The notes below the pieces were generated by a model that worked only from the letters and a program-made list of their open reading frames with translations, ran no database searches and was not told where the DNA came from. Below, in pieces: positions 5,987 through 8,969 of a DNA stretch of 8,969 nucleotides. Source of the DNA: Paracoccaceae bacterium (GTDB lineage Bacteria > Pseudomonadota > Alphaproteobacteria > Rhodobacterales > Rhodobacteraceae); contig JALVEX010000304.1 of the NCBI GenBank assembly GCA_027030435.1, positions 1 through 8,969 on the forward strand. The letters run 5' to 3'. The first letter of the stretch is position 1, and each line of letters starts with the position of its first letter. Both the position numbers and the translations under genes were made by a program.

Positions 5987-7756
5987 CTATTCCAGGCGGC
6001 TGATGATCACCGTGACCTCCGGCTTCTTGCCGATCTCGTCGCTCACCAGGCGGCGCACCGCGCGCTTCAGGGTCTCTTCGAGCTTTTCGTCATTGTGAAG
6101 CGTGCGGGCATCGGCGCGCTGCAGGAGCTGATCGAGATCCGCCTCGATCAGCTCCGCGAGCGGCGCGCCGGAGCGATCGATATCCCTCAGCCCCATGATC
6201 TCCACCCAGGGCTCGCCGAGGGGCTCGTCGCCCTCGAGAATGAGCGAAACCGCGACATGGCCGTTCATCGCGAGGCGCAGGCGATCGCGCACGATGCCAT
6301 CGAGCGCGCCGATCTGCACCTTGCCATCGAGATAGATGCGCCCCGCCTCCACATGCTCGACGATCTTCGGGCGCTCGCCGCCGATATCGGCCATCATGCC
6401 GTTGGTCACCACCTCGGCCTGAAGCCCCTTGGCGCGGGCGACTTTCACATGCTCGCGCAGGTGGCGGTGTTCGCCGTGCATGGGGATCAGCATCTTCGGG
6501 CGGACGATCTCGTGCATGCGCTCGAGATCGGGGCGGTTGGCGTGGCCCGAGACATGGAAGATCGACATGTCTTCCGAGATCACGTCCACCCCCAGTTCGG
6601 AGAAGGCGTTCATGATGGCGATCACGCCGCGCTCGTTGCCGGGGATCGTCTTGGAGGAGAAGAGGAAGGTATCGCCCTCCTTCAGGCTGATCCCCTGATA
6701 CTTGCCGCGCGCCAGCTGGGCGGAGGCCGCGCGCCGCTCGCCCTGGCTGCCGGTGACGATCAGCATCAGCTTCTCGCGCGCCACGTCCTTCGCCTCCTCC
6801 GGGCTGATGGTGGCGGGAAAATCGGTGACGACCCCGGTCTCGCGCGCCGCCTCGATCATCCGCTGCATCGCCCGCCCCATGAGGCAGACCTTGCGCCCCG
6901 CCGCGATGCCGGCATCGGCGAGCGTTTTGAGCCGCGCCACATTGGAGGCGAAGGTGGTGGCCACCATCATCCCCCCGACGCCCGCCACCAGCTTGCGGAT
7001 CTCGGGGCCGACGCTCATCTCCGATCTGTTGGGCCGCTCGGTGAACACATTGGTGGAATCGCACACCAGCGCCTGCACGCCCGGCGCGGCGATCTCGGCC
7101 CAGAGATCGGGATCGAAGGGCTCGCCCTCGACGGGGGTTTCATCGAGCTTGAAATCGCCCGTGTGCACCACCCGACCCGCGGGGGTATCGATCACGAGGC
7201 CGGAGCTTTCGGGGATCGAATGCGAGATCGGCACGAAGGAGACGGAAAACGGCCCCGCCTCGATCATCTCCGGCCAGGGGCGCACTGTGATCACCTCGTC
7301 GGGCGATTCGCCGCGTTCCTCCATCTTGCGCCGCGCGATATGGGCGGTGAAGGGGCGGGCATAAACCGGCACCCGCAGCTGATCCCACAGCAGGCTCACC
7401 GCGCCGATGTGATCCTCATGGGCATGGGTGATGAAGATCGCCTCGATCTGAGCGCGCCGCTCCACCAGCCAAGCGACATCGGCGAAAATGAGATCCACGC
7501 CCGGCGTGCCGTCCATGGTGGGGAACGTGACCCCGAGATCCACGACGATCAGCCGCTCGCGGCCGGGCTCGCCATAGCCATAGACATAGCAGTTCATGCC
7601 GATCTCGCCGGCACCGCCAAGGGGCAGGAAGATCAGGCGTTCATTCTTTTTGCCCCGGCCGCCGCCGCGCCGGCCCCGGCCACGGCCGCCATTTGCGGCC
7701 TTCCCCTTCGCGGGATTCTTCGCTTTCTTCGCGTCGTTCTTTTCGGATTGGCTCAT
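5987..7756 (-). CDS. rnj: Ribonuclease J (beta-CASP metallo-beta-lactamase nuclease)
   Basis: This 589-residue zinc-dependent nuclease has the RNase J layout: a split metallo-beta-lactamase domain with a beta-CASP insertion, then a C-terminal domain (about 465-589). Metal-binding motifs are all present: HAHEDH (111-116), SHSIPES (178-184), HTGD (198-201) and the late HGEH (427-430). The beta-CASP motifs VCDSTN (231-236) and HVSGHA (401-406) are also clear, so both endo- and 5'-3' exonuclease activity are plausible. In alphaproteobacteria the enzyme is linked to 5'-end maturation of 23S rRNA and to mRNA decay. Residues 1-39 are an unusual basic tail, first Lys-rich and then Arg/Gly-rich (RGRGRRGGGRGKK, 25-37), likely disordered and able to touch RNA. 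The ATG overlaps the coaX stop by 4 bases (ATGA) with little Shine-Dalgarno of its own, so translation is probably coupled. The gene ends with TAG, converging on mprF. Confidence 0.95.
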   Translation of the reverse strand: MSQSEKNDAKKAKNPAKGKAANGGRGRGRRGGGRGKKNERLIFLPLGGAGEIGMNCYVYGYGEPGRERLIVVDLGVTFPTMDGTPGVDLIFADVAWLVERRAQIEAIFITHAHEDHIGAVSLLWDQLRVPVYARPFTAHIARRKMEERGESPDEVITVRPWPEMIEAGPFSVSFVPISHSIPESSGLVIDTPAGRVVHTGDFKLDETPVEGEPFDPDLWAEIAAPGVQALVCDSTNVFTERPNRSEMSVGPEIRKLVAGVGGMMVATTFASNVARLKTLADAGIAAGRKVCLMGRAMQRMIEAARETGVVTDFPATISPEEAKDVAREKLMLIVTGSQGERRAASAQLARGKYQGISLKEGDTFLFSSKTIPGNERGVIAIMNAFSELGVDVISEDMSIFHVSGHANRPDLERMHEIVRPKMLIPMHGEHRHLREHVKVARAKGLQAEVVTNGMMADIGGERPKIVEHVEAGRIYLDGKVQIGALDGIVRDRLRLAMNGHVAVSLILEGDEPLGEPWVEIMGLRDIDRSGAPLAELIEADLDQLLQRADARTLHNDEKLEETLKRAVRRLVSDEIGKKPEVTVIISRLE

Positions 7757-8532
7757 ATGTTGCCCCGGTCCTTGTTGTATTTGTGGATCACGGTCAGCCC
7801 GTGCATCGTCAGATCATCTTCAAATGTGTCAAAGAGGGCATGGCCCTGTTGGAACAGGGGCGCAAGCCCCCCGGTGGAAATAACCTTCATTTTCCGGCCC
7901 CTTTCGGCCTTGATCCGCTCGCAGATGCCGTTGATGAGCCCCACATAGCCCCAGAACACCCCCGATTGCATGCAGGCAACCGTATTGGTGCCGATCACGC
8001 GCTCGGGCTTGGTCACATCCACATGCGGCAGCGCGGCGGCCGCCTCATGGAGCGCCTGGAGGCTGAGATTGACCCCGGGCGCGATCACGCCGCCGATATA
8101 GGCGCCGTCGGTATCCACCACATCGAAGGTGGTGGCGGTGCCGAAATCGACCACGATCAGATCGCCGCCGTGGCGATCGAAGCCGGCAACGGTATTGACC
8201 AGCCTGTCGGGCCCCACCTGCGTGCCCGCGTCCACCCGCACATCCACCGGCAGCAGGCAATCGGGCCGCCCCACCACGAGGGGCCGGCAGCCGCAGTAGC
8301 GATCGGCGAAGACGCGCAGATTCCACACCACGCGCGGCACGGTGGAGGAGATCACCACCGCATCCACATCGAGCGGGATGCCGTGATGGCGCAGGAGCGT
8401 ATCGAGCCAGACGAAATACTGATCGGCGGTGCGCTGGTGCTCGGTGCTGGTGCGCAGCGTGCAGAGGAATTTCTCGCCGTCCCAGAGCGAGAAGACGGTA
8501 TTGGTATTGCCGCAGTCGATCGCCAGAAGCAT
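7753..8532 (-). CDS. coaX: Type III pantothenate kinase
   Basis: This 259-residue cytoplasmic enzyme phosphorylates pantothenate, the first step of coenzyme A synthesis. It has the length and the ASKHA-fold motifs of CoaX: the N-terminal phosphate loop DCGNTNT (6-12), the substrate-binding GPDRLVN (107-113), the core DFGTATTFD (129-137) with its catalytic-region Asp, the glycine-rich IGGVIAPG (146-153) and the C-terminal STGGLA (219-224). Type III kinases are not inhibited by CoA and usually need a monovalent cation, which is family knowledge. It lies between birA (11-base gap) and the RNase J gene (4-base overlap) in one operon. The start is fixed by a strong AAAGGAG that overlaps the birA stop. 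Nothing looks damaged. Confidence 0.96.
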   Translation of the reverse strand: MLLAIDCGNTNTVFSLWDGEKFLCTLRTSTEHQRTADQYFVWLDTLLRHHGIPLDVDAVVISSTVPRVVWNLRVFADRYCGCRPLVVGRPDCLLPVDVRVDAGTQVGPDRLVNTVAGFDRHGGDLIVVDFGTATTFDVVDTDGAYIGGVIAPGVNLSLQALHEAAAALPHVDVTKPERVIGTNTVACMQSGVFWGYVGLINGICERIKAERGRKMKVISTGGLAPLFQQGHALFDTFEDDLTMHGLTVIHKYNKDRGNI

Positions 8533-8537
8533 GGCCG

Positions 8538-8544
8538 CTCCTTT
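8538..8544 (-). promoter_or_regulatory. coaX ribosome binding site overlapping the birA stop
   Basis: On the minus strand AAAGGAG begins on the last base of the birA TGA and lies 5 bases before the coaX ATG. Ribosomes ending birA would be placed directly on the coaX initiation site. Confidence 0.8.
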
Positions 8545-8969
8545 CAGAAGAAAACCTCGCCCGCCGCGAAGCGCCTCGTGCCCCCGGGGGTTGATAGGAC
8601 AAGTTGGCCGTCCTCGTCCACATCCTTGAAGATGCCGGTGATCGTTTCGCGCGGCAGGCGCACGGTGATCTCTTCGCCGAGCCGCGCGGCGCGGGCAAGC
8701 CAGGCGGCGCGGATCGGGGCGAAGCCAAAGGTCATGAAGCTTTCCTCGCGCGCGCCATAGGCGCTTGCCAGCAGCGCCAGGAAATCCTCCGCCCCGATGC
8801 CGGGCACGTGCTGGGCGAGCGCCACCGGGGCGGTGGCGCCGGTTTCGAGCCGCTCGGGCGCGGGAGCGGTGGCGAGATTGACGCCGATGCCGATGGCCAG
8901 CGCCCCTCCCGGCAGGCCTTCGAGAAGGATCCCGGCCAGTTTGCCGCCCTCCACCAGCACATCGTTCGG
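8544..8969 (-). CDS. birA: Biotin--[acetyl-CoA-carboxylase] ligase, C-terminal part (cut by window edge)
   Basis: The frame enters from the right edge (first codons read Pro-Asn-Asp) and gives 141 residues before the TGA. It covers the second half of biotin protein ligase, which attaches biotin through biotinyl-AMP to carboxylase carrier proteins. The opening PNDVLVEGGKLAGILLEG is the highly conserved biotin/AMP-binding segment (usually WPNDV, then a KLAGIL lysine motif), and AIGIGVNLA follows about 15 residues later. The last 45 or so residues (from LGEEITVRLP to the terminal VFF) form the small SH3-like C-terminal domain. The N-terminal part, and whether it has a DNA-binding repressor domain, cannot be seen; most alphaproteobacterial versions lack one. 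It is upstream of coaX in the same operon; in relatives it usually follows nuoN. Confidence 0.93.
   Translation of the reverse strand, partial: PNDVLVEGGKLAGILLEGLPGGALAIGIGVNLATAPAPERLETGATAPVALAQHVPGIGAEDFLALLASAYGAREESFMTFGFAPIRAAWLARAARLGEEITVRLPRETITGIFKDVDEDGQLVLSTPGGTRRFAAGEVFF

Noticed and set aside
5930..7948. Very long plus-strand open frame (672 codons) antisense to the RNase J gene
   Set aside because: It lies opposite a clearly conserved RNase J gene, has His/Asp/Arg-rich low-complexity composition typical of antisense frames in high-GC DNA, and matches no family I recognise.
8732..8962. Alternative ATG-started minus-strand frame at the right edge
   Set aside because: It is out of frame with the birA coding sequence, whose PNDVLVEGGKLAGILLEG motif runs in from the edge in a different frame.

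Overview
This window looks like ordinary chromosomal core sequence from a GC-rich alphaproteobacterium, most likely of the Rhodobacterales (Rhodobacter/Paracoccus/Roseobacter relatives). The reasons are the high GC with strong G/C third-position bias, the birA-coaX-RNase J gene order (which in alphaproteobacteria usually follows the nuo operon), a two-component system placed divergently from a DegP protease, and an intergenic GCCTCCGGCGGGGATATTTG element of a kind I recall between genes in many Rhodobacterales. I see no mobile element, phage, CRISPR, tRNA or rRNA.

Layout. Positions 1-1130 (minus strand) hold a two-component pair: an OmpR/PhoB-type response regulator (459-1130), whose stop overlaps the start of a sensor histidine kinase cut by the left edge (462 down to 1). 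A 443-base divergent intergenic region (1131-1573) separates it from a periplasmic DegP/HtrA (Do-family) serine protease (1574-3061, plus), and contains CTTAC-type repeats and two hairpins. degP ends at a textbook TTCG-loop intrinsic terminator (3095-3118). It is followed at once by a large plus-strand mprF/lpiA-type gene (3176-5830) for a membrane flippase fused to an aminoacyl-phosphatidylglycerol synthase. A 156-base convergent gap (5831-5986) follows. Beyond it lies a tightly packed minus-strand operon, in transcription order: birA 3' part (8969-8544, cut by the right edge), coaX (8532-7753) and the RNase J gene (7756-5987, overlapping coaX by 4 bases).

How the genes work together. The left half reads as a cell-envelope module: a membrane sensor and its regulator next to a periplasmic protease/chaperone (DegP), then an enzyme that modifies membrane phospholipid charge (MprF). 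Regulation of degP by the two-component pair is an inference from the divergent layout. mprF appears to be separated from degP by the terminator. The right half is housekeeping: biotin protein ligase, type III pantothenate kinase and RNase J share an operon without an obvious biochemical link.

I did not find a convincing undescribed system. The points worth a second look are modest: possible operator repeats in the divergent region, an uncertain degP start, low-complexity insertions in DegP and MprF, an altered C-terminal motif in MprF, an Arg/Gly-rich tail on RNase J, and the intergenic Rhodobacterales-type element.
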